NCBI RefSeq assembly: GCF_009363155.1
Contig: NZ_CP045302.1
Location: 137,001-201,000 of the forward strand
Direction: 5' to 3'
DNA: 64,000 bases
From: Azotobacter salinestris
Lineage (GTDB): Bacteria; Pseudomonadota; Gammaproteobacteria; Pseudomonadales; Pseudomonadaceae
The number at the start of each line of letters is the position of its first letter. Positions within the stretch are counted from its first letter, which is position 1. A model generated the notes under the pieces. The model was not told the origin of the DNA. It ran no database searches and was given only the letters and a program-made list of their open reading frames with translations. The translations under genes and the position numbers were made by a program. Positions 35,344-47,253 of the stretch are shown here, piece after piece.

Positions 35344-36525
35344 GTAGCCTGTCTGGTTAATCCAATAACTCATTCCGAATAACTGCCAGCTTTGCTCGAT
35401 GCACCGAGCCGATAATCGACTCAGCCGTTTTGTTCCAGCGGAACGGCTTGGCCGAATGTTCGTTATGAGCCTCGATGAACCGACGAATAGCCGCTCTCAG
35501 ATCAGCCACGCTGCTGAAGGTGTCACGATAAAGCGCCCGTCTTTCCAACTGAGCGAACCAGCCCTCCACGGCGTTCAGCCAGGAGGCGCTGGTCGGCGTG
35601 AAGTGCAGCTTGAAACGGGGATGCTTCCCCAGCCACTCCTTGACGGCCGCAGTCTTGTGAGTCGAGCTATTGTCCAGAATCACATGCAGGTCCAGCTCGG
35701 ACGGGGTGCTGCGGTCGATCTGTCGCAGGAACTCGAGAAACTCCCTGGCCCTGTGCCGTTGCGTGATACGGCCCATGACCTTGCCCGTCAGGATGTCGAA
35801 GGCGGCATACAAGCTGGCCGTCCCATGACGCTTGTAGTCATGCGTCCGCCGCTCAACCTGCCCGGACTTGAGCGGCAGCATGGGCTGCGTGCGATCCAGC
35901 GCCTGGATCTGCGTTTTTTCGTCAACAGACAGCACAAGGGCGTTGTCGGGCGGATTCAAGTACAGCCCGACGACATCGACCACTTTGTCTGCAAAGTGCG
36001 GATCGTTACTGATCTTGAAGGTTTTCAAGCGGTGCGGCTCAAGATCGGCAGCCGCCCACACCTGTGCGACTTGCCAGATGCTGACCCCGGCGTACCTGGC
36101 CATCAATCGCAGGCTCCAGTGGGTAGCCTCGCGCGGCACCCGCTGGGTCGTCAGCGTCAGGATTTCCTTGATCTTCGCCTCGTCGAGCTTGCGCGGTGCT
36201 CCGCTGCGCCGCAGGTCGCTCAGTCCCTCAAGGCCAGCCTCCTGATAGCGCTTGCGCCATTTGAAGATCACTGGCGCGGAGACGTGCAGCTGCTCGCTGA
36301 TCTCCCTGGGCGTGAGGCCATTGGCCAGCAGCAACAGAATTCTGGCTCGCTGGCCGATGCTCTGAGGCAGCGACCCCAGGCGCAGCCAGCCTTGCAGCTT
36401 ATCGGCATCACCGGGGTTCAAGAGAAAAGGGGCTGCTGGCCGGGCCATATGAATGCTCAATCCATGGCGATAGAGCGCACAGTACTGGCCCGGCATTGGG
36501 TTAACGAACTTTACAGACAGCCCAC
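35344..36525 (-). mobile_element. IS630-Y (1182 bp) inserted beside the IS701 left end
   Basis: The ends GTAGCCTGTCTGG and, in reverse complement, GTGGGCTGTCTGT form the inverted repeat. TA at 35342-35343 and 36526-36527 is the target duplication. It sits within what would otherwise be a TAGT next to the IS701. Confidence 0.88.
35357..36448 (-). CDS. IS630-family transposase (IS630-Y)
   Basis: About 363 residues from the ATG at 36448 (MARPAAPF); an upstream in-frame ATG at 36496 would add 16 residues. The HTH is around REISEQLHVSAPVIFKWRKR. DDE residues are in LSVDEKTQIQ, VILDNSSTHKT and SWLNAVEGWFAQ. It is related to but clearly distinct from the tandem A/B/C transposases. Confidence 0.92.
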   Translation of the reverse strand: MARPAAPFLLNPGDADKLQGWLRLGSLPQSIGQRARILLLLANGLTPREISEQLHVSAPVIFKWRKRYQEAGLEGLSDLRRSGAPRKLDEAKIKEILTLTTQRVPREATHWSLRLMARYAGVSIWQVAQVWAAADLEPHRLKTFKISNDPHFADKVVDVVGLYLNPPDNALVLSVDEKTQIQALDRTQPMLPLKSGQVERRTHDYKRHGTASLYAAFDILTGKVMGRITQRHRAREFLEFLRQIDRSTPSELDLHVILDNSSTHKTAAVKEWLGKHPRFKLHFTPTSASWLNAVEGWFAQLERRALYRDTFSSVADLRAAIRRFIEAHNEHSAKPFRWNKTAESIIGSVHRAKLAVIRNELLD

Positions 36526-36613
36526 TAGTCTTACTGTGTCATAAGGAATCGAGGAGAATACAGCCGTTTCAACAGCTGGCTGGATTCTGGATTCACGAGC
36601 GAACGGATAACGG

Positions 36614-37960
36614 ATGGAACAGCGCTTCGAAGCTTACCTCGATCATCTGTGCGACTCCCTGGGCCACGTGGACCGGCATGAAGGTCTGCGTGGGTATTGT
36701 CAGGGACTGATGTTGCCGCTGGCACGAAAGAGCGTCGAACCGCTGGCTGCAGGAATCGATCCCCATGCAGTGCGGGCACGCCACCAGTCACTGCATCATT
36801 TCGTAGCCAAGTCCGACTGGTCGGACGAGGGATTGCTCGAGCGTGTGCGGGCCTGGGTGGAGCCGGCGCTGCTGCGCGAGGGTGGCACCGAGCGCTACTG
36901 GATCATCGACGACACGGGCTTTCCGAAGAAGGGCAAGCACTCGGTCGGTGTGGCGCGCCAGTACTGTGGCCAATTGGGCAAGCGGGACAATTGCCAGATT
37001 GCCGTGAGTCTGACGCTGGCTACCGAGAGGGCGAGTCTTCCCGTGGCCTGGCGGCTGTATCTGCCCGAGGACTGGGCGGCAGATACGGCGCGGCGCACCC
37101 GCGCCGGCGTGCCGGAAGGGGTTGGGTTCCAGACCAAGCCCACGATTGCACTGGAACAGGTCAAGGCCGCTCTGGCTGCGGGAATTGCGCGGGGTGCTGT
37201 GTTGGCCGATGCCGGCTACGGCAACGATACGGGATTTCGCGATGGATTGACCGAGCTGGGGCTGGCCTACGCCGTCGGCGTGCAGGGAGCGACGACCGTC
37301 TGGCCGCAAGGCAAGGCGCCTCTGCCCCCGGAACCGTGGAAAGGCGTGGGACGCAAACCCCGTCTGCTGCGGCGGGATGCCGAACATCGGCCGGTCAGCG
37401 TGAAGGCGCTGGCGCTCGGTCTGCCGGCCAGCGCTTATCGTACCGTCACCTGGCGACAGGGCAGCAACACGGCACTGTCCGGTCGCTTTGCCGCGGTTCG
37501 GGTGCGGGCGGCGCATCGTGACCACCAGCGGACTGCCGCACGCGACGAGGAGTGGTTGCTCATCGAGTGGCCCGAGGGGCAGCAGGAACCGGAAAAATAC
37601 GTCCTGTCGACCCTGCCCGCGGACACGTCTTTCGAACGGCTCGTTGCCGTGACCAGGATGCGCTGGCGTATCGAGCGTGATTACCAGGAACTGAAGCAGG
37701 AGTTCGGTCTTGCCCATTATGAAGGGCGAGGCTGGCGTGGCTTTCACCATCACGCCTCGCTGTGCATTGCCGCCTATGGCTTTCTCGTGGCCGAGCGCCT
37801 GCATCATCCGGCCACCCAAAAAAACGCCACACTCCGCCCGCCATCTGTCTTACCCAACGAGTACGTTCCGCGGGGCCGCTCAGCGGCCCCAGCGTCATCA
37901 AGCCAACTCGATCACGACCTTACGCTGGCTGATCGCCCAGCGGCTGGCGAGCTGTCTTGA
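36614..37960 (+). CDS. IS701-family transposase
   Basis: A 448-residue DDE transposase with the IS701-type landmarks: RYWIIDDTGFPKKGKHSVGVARQY (first Asp), AVLADAGYGND (second Asp) and the late RWRIERDYQELKQEFGLAHYEGR (catalytic Glu region). The C-terminal end after NEYVPRGR looks low in conservation. The frame is intact. Confidence 0.92.
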   Translation: MEQRFEAYLDHLCDSLGHVDRHEGLRGYCQGLMLPLARKSVEPLAAGIDPHAVRARHQSLHHFVAKSDWSDEGLLERVRAWVEPALLREGGTERYWIIDDTGFPKKGKHSVGVARQYCGQLGKRDNCQIAVSLTLATERASLPVAWRLYLPEDWAADTARRTRAGVPEGVGFQTKPTIALEQVKAALAAGIARGAVLADAGYGNDTGFRDGLTELGLAYAVGVQGATTVWPQGKAPLPPEPWKGVGRKPRLLRRDAEHRPVSVKALALGLPASAYRTVTWRQGSNTALSGRFAAVRVRAAHRDHQRTAARDEEWLLIEWPEGQQEPEKYVLSTLPADTSFERLVAVTRMRWRIERDYQELKQEFGLAHYEGRGWRGFHHHASLCIAAYGFLVAERLHHPATQKNATLRPPSVLPNEYVPRGRSAAPASSSQLDHDLTLADRPAAGELS

Positions 37961-38008
37961 TCGCTGTCCGTGCTGCGGACGGAAAAATAGCGAGCAGATG
38001 AACGTCTA

Positions 38009-39059
38009 GAGCATTTTTACCTTATCCCGATTCATATCCGGCTGCCTCGAAGTAGTGCCTGCAGTCCTGTGCAGAGAACTGCGCAATCGCCTCGCCAATG
38101 CTCTGCCACAGCTCCGGCACGGTCCGCGCCGCCGCCTTTCTCAGCAGTGCCTTGAGCTTGGAGAAGGCCATCTCGATCGGGTTCAGGTCGGGGCTATAGG
38201 GTGGCAGGTAGCGCAGTGTGGCTCCTGCGCCTTCGATGGCCTGGCGTACCCCCGCCACCTTGTGGGCCGGCAGGTTGTCCATCACCACGATATCGCCGGG
38301 CGTCAGCTCGGGTACCAGAACCTGCCCGACATAGGCCAGGAAGACCGGGCCGTTCATGGCGCCATCGAGCACCAGCGGCGCGCTCAGGCCATCCAGCCGC
38401 AGGCCGGCGGTAAAGGTCGTGGTTTTCCAGTGGCCGTGGGGGATCGCGGCCCGGCAGCGCTCGCCGCGAGGGGCCCAGCCCCGCAGGCGGGCCAGGTTCG
38501 TCGAAGCGGCGGTTTCGTCGACGAAGATCAGCTTGCGCCAATCGAAACCGGACTGCTCCTCGATCCATCCCTGTCGGACTGCCTGGACGTCCGGCCGTTG
38601 CTGCTCGGCTGCATGCGCCGTCTTTTTTTGAACGTCATGGCGTGCCGGTCGAGAAACGTCCACACCGTCGCCAGGCTGACACGGACGCCACGCTCCCGTT
38701 CGAGGGTCGCGGCGAGTTCGGCCAGCGTCAGGTCGGGGGTCTGCTCGAGCAGGCCGAGCAGGTAGTCCGCATGGGGATCGAGCCGCAAGCCCCGGGGCTT
38801 ACCCTGTCGGCGGGCGACGAGTTCCCCGCCTTCCCGGAAGCGCCGTACCCAGACGATCGTTGTTGCCGTCCCGACGTCGAATCGCTCGGCGGCCTGCCGA
38901 GCCGACAGCCCACCCATGGCCGCGTCGACGACGCGCTGGCGAAGATCCGCACTGTATGCCCGAGCCATTCCGGTCCCCTTGTCCGAGCGGGAGAGGAGAA
39001 CCGAAATGACCAGGAAGAGCAACCCCTGTATGTCGAATTCGTATTTTCTAAAAATGCTC
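38009..39059 (-). mobile_element. IS630-Z nested in the right end of the IS701
   Basis: The ends GAGCATTTTTA and TAAAAATGCTC are inverted repeats, with TA duplications at 38007-38008 and 39060-39061. It is inserted about 45 bp after the IS701 transposase stop and about 20 bp inside the IS701 right end. Confidence 0.92.
38022..38968 (-). CDS. IS630-family transposase OrfA/OrfB with A7 frameshift site (IS630-Z)
   Basis: OrfA starts [20 protein letters not shown] (ATG at 38968) with an HTH. OrfB (to 38022) carries D in [12 protein letters not shown] in [11 protein letters not shown] and E in [11 protein letters not shown]. The frames meet at seven A on the minus strand (38623-38629), implying programmed frameshifting to one protein, as in IS630-X. 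Confidence 0.85.
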
Positions 39060-39353
39060 TAGCTTTATGACACAGTAAGAGTAGTTAGTCAGGCCAAAAA
39101 TGCTCTAGCGGCATTAGCCGCGCGAAGGACAAGCTTCTGAGCACACAACAAGTACACTGTATCTTTAGCATCAAGCAGAACCTCTTTTATTGTTATGGCG
39201 AAACTCTCACTTGCAAAGTTGATTGGAAATCTATGGATTGTCCTGTGGTTTAATTTTCGAAAAAAGAAAAACTTAATAACGATGTAAGTTGAGGGGTCAG
39301 CGCACTCTAAAACTTACCCAAAGCCATCATGGAGAGAGTAATAATCCAGTGGC

Positions 39354-40286
39354 TCAAAATAGCTGTAGAAGCCTTAGACTTATACGTCCATCCTCCTTAA
39401 AACCATTGTCAACTAAAATATCTGAACCAAGATTTATCATCAGTTGCGTGCTTGGCGAAACGAAGAAAGAGGTTCCAACAGTATACCTAAGGGTGTCAGG
39501 TTCATCGTTCATGCTCACGCCATCGATTTTACTCTCGCCTCCCCAGAGTTTCGATAGACTAGCACGAACATCAAATGTATCGGTAAAGTTGTAGCGTAGA
39601 AAAATCTGACCCTGGTATAGGGCATCCTGCCTTTTTGTAACACCACCGCTTCCATAGTCATCATTCTTACCGAAGAAAGTTACATCACCAACCAAGTCGA
39701 GACTCACTTTGTCGGTCAGGGCAGTAGCATAGCCAGCTTGCAAAGCAAATTTCCAACGATTCTCACCGAGGTTGACCGCTCGGTCTCTTTCATAACTACC
39801 GATGGGTACATAGAGGAAAGGGGTTATACCGAAATAACGCTGTTTAACCAGATCATTTAGCGGCCAGACAGTGGCAGCCAGGATTAAGTCACCAATACCA
39901 CTATCACTACCAAGGCTTTTCGTTTCACCATTAGCCCGCATACTGCCGAATGGCAATAGGAATTGAGGGTCGACAATATACTTGCCAAGTTGCATATAGT
40001 GCACAATGCGCAGGATACCTATATCGGAGTCTAGACCAGCAGCACTGGACCGCTTATGCCCATCGACATAAATTTCATTGCGCTCTGCATGCTGATAGTA
40101 CAGCAAACCTATAGTGCTACCATCAGGAAGCGGCGCATAATCACCGGCTTCAACATCCACAGCTGCGACGTCGCAAGAGAATGCAGCCGACAAGCAAAAT
40201 AATGAAACATGCAAGGTGCACATAATATGTAACTGACGCAAAAGCGAGGAATTGCTATTGCCGGCCAGCTTAACAAACCAGCTCAT
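39354..40286 (-). CDS. Outer-membrane channel, phenol MetA degradation-like (PF13557 type)
   Basis: A 310-residue beta-barrel of the family found beside aromatic and alcohol degradation genes. The start ATG at 40286 has AAGG 8 nt upstream; an N-terminal hydrophobic signal (HIMCTLHVSLFCLSAAFSC) follows. Family-like stretches are VEAGDYAPLPDGSTIGLLYYQ and YFGITPFLYVPIGSYERDRAVNLGENRW, and the end is RLLQLF. It probably admits hydrophobic substrate. It is divergent from the regulator and preceded by a -24/-12 promoter. Its base composition is markedly lower in GC than the dehydrogenases nearby, suggesting separate origin. Confidence 0.78.
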   Translation of the reverse strand: MSWFVKLAGNSNSSLLRQLHIMCTLHVSLFCLSAAFSCDVAAVDVEAGDYAPLPDGSTIGLLYYQHAERNEIYVDGHKRSSAAGLDSDIGILRIVHYMQLGKYIVDPQFLLPFGSMRANGETKSLGSDSGIGDLILAATVWPLNDLVKQRYFGITPFLYVPIGSYERDRAVNLGENRWKFALQAGYATALTDKVSLDLVGDVTFFGKNDDYGSGGVTKRQDALYQGQIFLRYNFTDTFDVRASLSKLWGGESKIDGVSMNDEPDTLRYTVGTSFFVSPSTQLMINLGSDILVDNGFKEDGRISLRLLQLF

Positions 40287-40359
40287 CAATATTACCTTAT
40301 TGTTTTTGTTTATGGTTGACACTGTAACTCTTGAAAATCAAGAAAATCATTTTGTATAG

Positions 40360-40376
40360 AGCACACTACATGCCAA
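40360..40376 (-). promoter_or_regulatory. Sigma-54 (-24/-12) promoter of the outer-membrane channel gene
   Basis: The minus strand reads TTGGCATGTAGTGTGCT, with GG and GC separated by 10 nt as required. It lies about 75 nt upstream of the ATG at 40286 and about 85 bp downstream of the dyad at 40460. Confidence 0.65.
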
Positions 40377-40459
40377 AAAATAAAAATACAGTAAATTCAG
40401 TAGGTTGCGTAAAGATATGTCGTTACCATGGGTCACAAAAGCAGTATTTTCAGTATCCT

Positions 40460-40476
40460 TGTCTCAATTTGATACA
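40460..40476. promoter_or_regulatory. Dyad upstream activator site for the sigma-54 regulator
   Basis: TGTCTCAATTTGATACA is symmetric as TGT-n-TCAA-n-TTGA-n-ACA, the form of AcoR-type enhancer sites. It lies between the divergent channel gene and regulator gene. The half-site GTGTCTCA recurs at the dyad upstream of the aldehyde dehydrogenase. Confidence 0.55.
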
Positions 40477-40529
40477 ATCACCTGGCTCGGATCCAGTACA
40501 AACTTGATACACACCTATAGACGCATGCC

Positions 40530-42437
40530 ATGAACAAAACCAATAACACAGCAGCGACAGCTTTTGCCCTACCCACCGACCTGGCACAGTACAATTCATT
40601 AGTTGCCCGATCTTGGAATCGTTCGCGTGACTATGGGTTGTCTCCGTCCGATAGGCTTTTATTCGATGCCCCATTGGTGGCCAGTGGTGACGAGATAATC
40701 GAGTGCAACCGTCTACTGCTTGAATACGCCACTCCAGAAATGCAACAACTGCACTCCGCCCTAGCCATGCAGGATTGGGTGCTTGCCTGTATAGACCCGC
40801 AAGGAGTGGTGCTAAGTACCTTCAGTGATCGTAATCAAACCACACGAGAACTCAACCAAATATTTCGCATCGGTGTTCAGATGTTAGAGCAAAATGTTGG
40901 TAGCACCGCTCCCAGCTGCGCTTTAGTAGAACAAGTACCAGTTGTCTTCTCTGGCACTGAGCATTACTTAGAAGAGGCTCGGCAGTTCTCGTGCTTAGCC
41001 ACGCCGATCTTCGGTCTCGACGGTAGACTCACCGGAGTTCTGAACCTCAGCAGTAAACAAAGCGTGCCTTCGCTCTATATATTTGAATCTTTAATACTTA
41101 CTGCCCGCACCATCGAGAACCGCCTGTTCACGCAACTTGATGATGTGTTATTGGTACACTTGCATCACCGCCCGGAAATTCTCGCTACACCGTTGGAGGG
41201 ACTGTTGACCTTCGATCTGTCTGGCAAGCTGCGCAACGCCAACCGTATCGCCAGAGAGGTGTTGCAGCTTGGTAGCAACCTAGCTGGACTGGATTTCGCC
41301 GATCTATTCGAGCTACCGTTCGCTCATGTTGTTCGTTATCGTCATCATGACCTCGGCAAGCCGCTGCATCTGCGCAGCCACCTTGGCAGTAAACTGTACT
41401 CCTACATAACAGTTAGTCCGACTAAGTATCCGAAGTCGAAGCCAAGGTCTGCGACGGCGCAACTCACCAAGCCGCCACTACCATCGACACCTTCCCCCTG
41501 CCTACAGGATCCAGCCGTACAAGCAGCTCTCAGCCGTGGGCACAAGGCCTTTGCGCATGACATACCAGTGTTGATCAATGGCGAAACCGGTGTCGGCAAG
41601 GAAGTTTTCGCCCGGCTGCTGCATGATGGCAGCAATCGGATGGGCGAGCCCTTCGTGGCAATCAACTGCTCGTCCATACCAGCCAGCCTGATCGAATCTG
41701 AACTGTTCGGCTATGTCGAAGGTGCTTTTACCGGCAGTCGCAAAGGTGGTGCCACAGGAAAAATCGAGCAAGCACATAAAGGCACCCTCTTTCTTGACGA
41801 GATTGGTGACATGCCTCTTGAACTGCAGGGCCGCCTACTGCGCGTTCTGCAGGAGCGCAGCTTGACTCGTCTAGGCAGCAACCAGGTAATCCAAGTGGAC
41901 TTCGCATTGATCTGCGCCACCCACCGTGACCTCAAGCAGCTCTGCACCATCCAGGAGTTCCGCGAAGACCTCTACTACCGTATCAATGGATTGCGCGTGA
42001 CCCTGCCGGCTCTACGCCAGCGTCAGGACTTGGCAATACTGATTGAGCATCTGCTACGAGCAGAAACTACGGCACGCCAACCACTCAGATTGAGCATGGC
42101 GGCGCAGCAGGCGCTACTGGCCTATCACTGGCCAGGTAATATTCGCCAGCTCTATCAAGTGCTGCGTTTGGCGGCGGCGTTGGCAGAGGACGAATGGGAA
42201 ATCGACCTGAAGCATCTGCCAGAGGAAATATGGGAAGGTCACGAAAGCAAGATCGAACGCTTGGCCAAGATCGATACACCACAGCTGCATGCAGGAAGGA
42301 CTCTGCAAGCCTCCGGACTATATGCAATCAGGTCGGCCTTAGAGGCGACCGGCGGTAATATCTCGGCTGCCGCGCGCAGTCTTGGCATCGCACGGGCAAC
42401 TCTGTATCGAAAACTGAAGAAGCTGGAGCAAAGCTAA
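40530..42437 (+). CDS. Sigma-54-dependent Fis-family activator (AcoR-like)
   Basis: A 635-residue enhancer-binding protein. Residues 1-210 form a GAF-like sensor (RSWNRSRDYGLSPSD opening), about 215-290 a PAS-like segment, about 325-560 the AAA+ domain and about 595-632 a Fis HTH (GGNISAAARSLGIARATLYRKLKK). Walker A is GETGVGKE (near 351), Walker B LFLDEIGDM. The sigma-54 contact loop reads GAFTGS (398-403) instead of the consensus GAFTGA. It should activate the divergent channel gene and probably the downstream alcohol and aldehyde dehydrogenase genes. The gene is lower in GC than the dehydrogenases. Confidence 0.9.
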   Translation: MNKTNNTAATAFALPTDLAQYNSLVARSWNRSRDYGLSPSDRLLFDAPLVASGDEIIECNRLLLEYATPEMQQLHSALAMQDWVLACIDPQGVVLSTFSDRNQTTRELNQIFRIGVQMLEQNVGSTAPSCALVEQVPVVFSGTEHYLEEARQFSCLATPIFGLDGRLTGVLNLSSKQSVPSLYIFESLILTARTIENRLFTQLDDVLLVHLHHRPEILATPLEGLLTFDLSGKLRNANRIAREVLQLGSNLAGLDFADLFELPFAHVVRYRHHDLGKPLHLRSHLGSKLYSYITVSPTKYPKSKPRSATAQLTKPPLPSTPSPCLQDPAVQAALSRGHKAFAHDIPVLINGETGVGKEVFARLLHDGSNRMGEPFVAINCSSIPASLIESELFGYVEGAFTGSRKGGATGKIEQAHKGTLFLDEIGDMPLELQGRLLRVLQERSLTRLGSNQVIQVDFALICATHRDLKQLCTIQEFREDLYYRINGLRVTLPALRQRQDLAILIEHLLRAETTARQPLRLSMAAQQALLAYHWPGNIRQLYQVLRLAAALAEDEWEIDLKHLPEEIWEGHESKIERLAKIDTPQLHAGRTLQASGLYAIRSALEATGGNISAAARSLGIARATLYRKLKKLEQS

Positions 42438-42635
42438 TAGCCCCCTTATCAGAAGGCACGGAAGGCCCGCTTGGGCCGGCCCGCCAAGGCAAGGAGCGGC
42501 GTGCAAAGAAAAGCGAAAAAGTTGCTCCCCGCCACCAGAGGGGTAGGTCATGGCGGGGAGCACAGTGACGGTGAAGCCGGGAACGGGAGTCCGGGCCGGC
42601 CGGAGCGGGGCAGCCGGCCCGGGCGATCCGCCGCC

Positions 42636-43784
42636 TTAGAAGGCGCTGCGGAAGATTTCCTCGATCTGCTGCTGGTCGGCCGGACGCGGGTTGGTCAGGC
42701 CGCAGGCGTCCTTCAGGGCGTTGGCGGCCAGGGTCGGGATGTCGTCGGCCTTGGCGCCCAGCTCGGCGAGGCCGCCCGGGATGCCGATGTCCTTGGACAG
42801 GGTGCGGATCGCCGCGAGGGCAGCCTGGGCGCCCTGTTCGGCGCTCATGCCCTGGACGTCGACGCCCATGGACTTGACGACGTCGCGCAGGCGATCCGGA
42901 CAGACGCTGGCGTTGAAGCTTTCCACATGCGGCAGCAGGACCGCGTTGCAGACGCCGTGGGGCAGATCGTAGAAGCCGCCGAGCTGGTGCGCCATGGCAT
43001 GCACGTAGCCCAGCGAGGCGTTGTTGAAGGCCATGCCGGCGAGGAACTGGGCGTAGGCCATGTTCTCGCGGGCGGTCATGTCGCCGCCGTTGGCCACGGC
43101 GTTGCGCAGGTTGGCGGAGATCAGCTCGACGGCCTTCAGGGCGCAGGCGTCGGTGATCGGGGTGGCGGCGGTGGAGACATAGGCCTCGACCGCGTGGGTC
43201 AGCGCGTCCATGCCGGTGGCGGCGGTCAGGCCCTTGGGCATGGCGGCCATCAGCGAGGGGTCGTTGACCGAGAGCCGCGGGGTGACGTTGCGGTCGGCGA
43301 TGACCATTTTCACGTGGCGGGTCTCGTCGGTGATGACACAGAAGCGGGTCATCTCGCTGGCGGTGCCGGCGGTGGTGTTGATGGCGACCAGCGGCAGCTG
43401 CGGGCGGGCCGAGCGGTCGATGCCCTCGTACTCGCTGATGTGCCCGCCGTTGGCGGCGCACAGGGCGATGCCCTTGGCGCAGTCGTGGGGCGAGCCGCCG
43501 CCCAGGGAGATGACGAAGTCGCAGCCGCTGCTCTTGAGCAGGGTCAGACCGTTTTCGACGTTGCTGACGGTGGGGTTCGGCTTGGCACCGTCGTAGAGGA
43601 CGGAAGCGATATCCTGCTGGGCCAGCAACTGGGAAACCCTGTCGGCCACGCCGGCTTTCGCCAGGCCGGCATCGGTGACGATCAGCGCCTTGCGAAAGCC
43701 GTGGTTCTTGATCGCGCCCATGGCCTCGTCGAGGCTGCCGATGCCCATCATGTTCACTGCAGGGATGAAGAAGGTGCTGCTCAT
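42636..43784 (-). CDS. Iron-containing alcohol dehydrogenase (ADH II / AdhB type)
   Basis: A 382-residue NAD(P)-dependent type III alcohol dehydrogenase, closely similar in sequence to the Zymomonas ADH II class as I know it. The nucleotide site is [12 protein letters not shown] (near 97), followed by [14 protein letters not shown]. Metal ligands come from [12 protein letters not shown] (Asp, His) and HAMAHQLGG...LPHGVCNA (two His). The ATG at 43784 has GAGAGGAAAT upstream; the longer frame is not conserved. It lies 222 bp after the aldehyde dehydrogenase on the same strand, so together they convert a primary alcohol such as ethanol to the acid. Confidence 0.92.
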   Translation of the reverse strand: MSSTFFIPAVNMMGIGSLDEAMGAIKNHGFRKALIVTDAGLAKAGVADRVSQLLAQQDIASVLYDGAKPNPTVSNVENGLTLLKSSGCDFVISLGGGSPHDCAKGIALCAANGGHISEYEGIDRSARPQLPLVAINTTAGTASEMTRFCVITDETRHVKMVIADRNVTPRLSVNDPSLMAAMPKGLTAATGMDALTHAVEAYVSTAATPITDACALKAVELISANLRNAVANGGDMTARENMAYAQFLAGMAFNNASLGYVHAMAHQLGGFYDLPHGVCNAVLLPHVESFNASVCPDRLRDVVKSMGVDVQGMSAEQGAQAALAAIRTLSKDIGIPGGLAELGAKADDIPTLAANALKDACGLTNPRPADQQQIEEIFRSAF

Positions 43785-43797
43785 GAGGATTTCCTCT

Positions 43798-43815
43798 CTA
43801 TTGTTGTCTTGTTTT
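43798..43815 (-). promoter_or_regulatory. CA motif in the alcohol dehydrogenase leader
   Basis: The minus strand reads AAAACAAGACAACAATAG just upstream of the Shine-Dalgarno sequence, matching the repeated AAN pattern bound by Hfq/Crc. Confidence 0.45.
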
Positions 43816-43929
43816 AAAGCGACCTTGCACACCAGGCGGCCGCGCCGGACCGTCCCGATGCCCGCGCGGGTCGCGCACGCGGGCACCGGCGGGGAGGTGC
43901 GGCCATCGGCCAGGTTTTTACCGTGATTC

Positions 43930-43945
43930 GGGCGAGGGTTCGCCC
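43930..43945 (-). terminator. Hairpin between aldehyde and alcohol dehydrogenase genes
   Basis: GGGCGA/TCGCCC arms with a GGGT loop lie about 60 bp after the aldehyde dehydrogenase stop. No clear U-run follows, so partial termination or mRNA processing is likely. Confidence 0.35.
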
Positions 43946-44005
43946 TGACCGTCTCGATTCAATTCCGTCCCCTGCCCGCGGAGGGCTGGGGACGGGGGCA
44001 GTGCA

Positions 44006-45535
<1,530 letters not shown>

Positions 45536-45608
45536 GGAGGATTCTCCTGATTCTTGTGGTTCTTGGATTTTCTGGGGAGTGCGCAAGAGCACGTCTGCGA
45601 ATGGTTAA

Positions 45609-45625
45609 GGCAGGAGGTGTGCCAA
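45609..45625 (-). promoter_or_regulatory. Sigma-54 (-24/-12) promoter of the aldehyde dehydrogenase gene
   Basis: The minus strand reads TTGGCACACCTCCTGCC: a perfect -24 TTGGCAC, 10 nt between GG and GC. It is about 75 nt upstream of the ATG at 45535. Confidence 0.65.
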
Positions 45626-45726
45626 GGTGCCGCAAGCCCACAGCCTGTGCGGATTCGCCGCAGTTTGTCGGGGCTGGGGCGGGGTGTTCTGTGACAGGCC
45701 TGAAACAGGGGCGAGACACCTAGGGC

Positions 45727-45742
45727 GAGACACTTGTGTCTC
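45727..45742. promoter_or_regulatory. Perfect dyad upstream of the aldehyde dehydrogenase promoter
   Basis: GAGACACTTGTGTCTC has 7-bp perfect arms around TT and lies about 100 bp upstream of the -24/-12 promoter, the normal place for an enhancer site. A partial repeat GGGCGAGACACC lies just before it. Confidence 0.5.
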
Positions 45743-45927
45743 ATAAGCTTGCAGTGATAGTCGAAGCCGGACTTGACATCTTCTCCGCCCAAAAGGGCGG
45801 GGGGATTCCCACGACTGGACGGCCATGCCCGGCCGCGAGAATGTTCCTGGCCGCATTCACATCGCGGTCGTGCGTGACACCACACTCACTGCAAGTCCAC
45901 TCCCTCATTCCAAGTCCCGCGATGCCT
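45741..45927 (-). pseudogene. TnpB (IS200/IS605 OrfB) C-terminal remnant
   Basis: The minus strand encodes MREWTCSECGVTHDRDVNAA and RNILAAGHGRPVVGIPPPF, the zinc-finger and last RuvC segment of TnpB. The rest is missing because IS3 abuts at 45928. A hairpin CCGCCC-AAAA-GGGCGG at 45785-45800 near the 3' end is typical of the IS200/IS605 right end. The fragment cannot be active. Confidence 0.8.
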
Positions 45928-45966
45928 TGAACCGCCCCGGGAATTCCGGAGGCTCGTTGGCGTGAG

Positions 45967-47203
<1,237 letters not shown>

Positions 47204-47253
47204 GGCTCCATCCTCTCAAGAGTTGGAGCCTCCGGGAAACCCGGGGCGGTTCA

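Larger units (their letters stand above)
36530..39081 (+). mobile_element. IS701-family element carrying a nested IS630
   Basis: CTTACTGTGTCATAAGG at the left and its inverse CTTTATGACACAGTAAG at the right form the terminal inverted repeat. A candidate 4-bp duplication TAGT is present once IS630-Y is removed on the left, and at 39082-39085. The right part contains IS630-Z at 38009-39059. The outermost one or two bases are uncertain because the two ends are offset. Confidence 0.75.
34310..39105 (-). mobile_element. IS630-X: IS630-family element split by nested insertions
   Basis: The left end begins GACCCTTTTCATCCTGAC after TA 34308-34309. No matching end is found at 35341, but the sequence 39086-39105 (minus strand GAGCATTTTTGGCCTGAC) pairs with it at most positions and is followed by TA 39106-39107. 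So the element appears to run to 39105 and to be interrupted between about 35343 and 39082 by an IS701, which carries further insertions. Confidence 0.65.

Noticed and set aside
45741-45927. Functional TnpB with guide RNA
   Set aside because: Only the last zinc-finger and RuvC segment remains; the N-terminal and most catalytic parts are gone.
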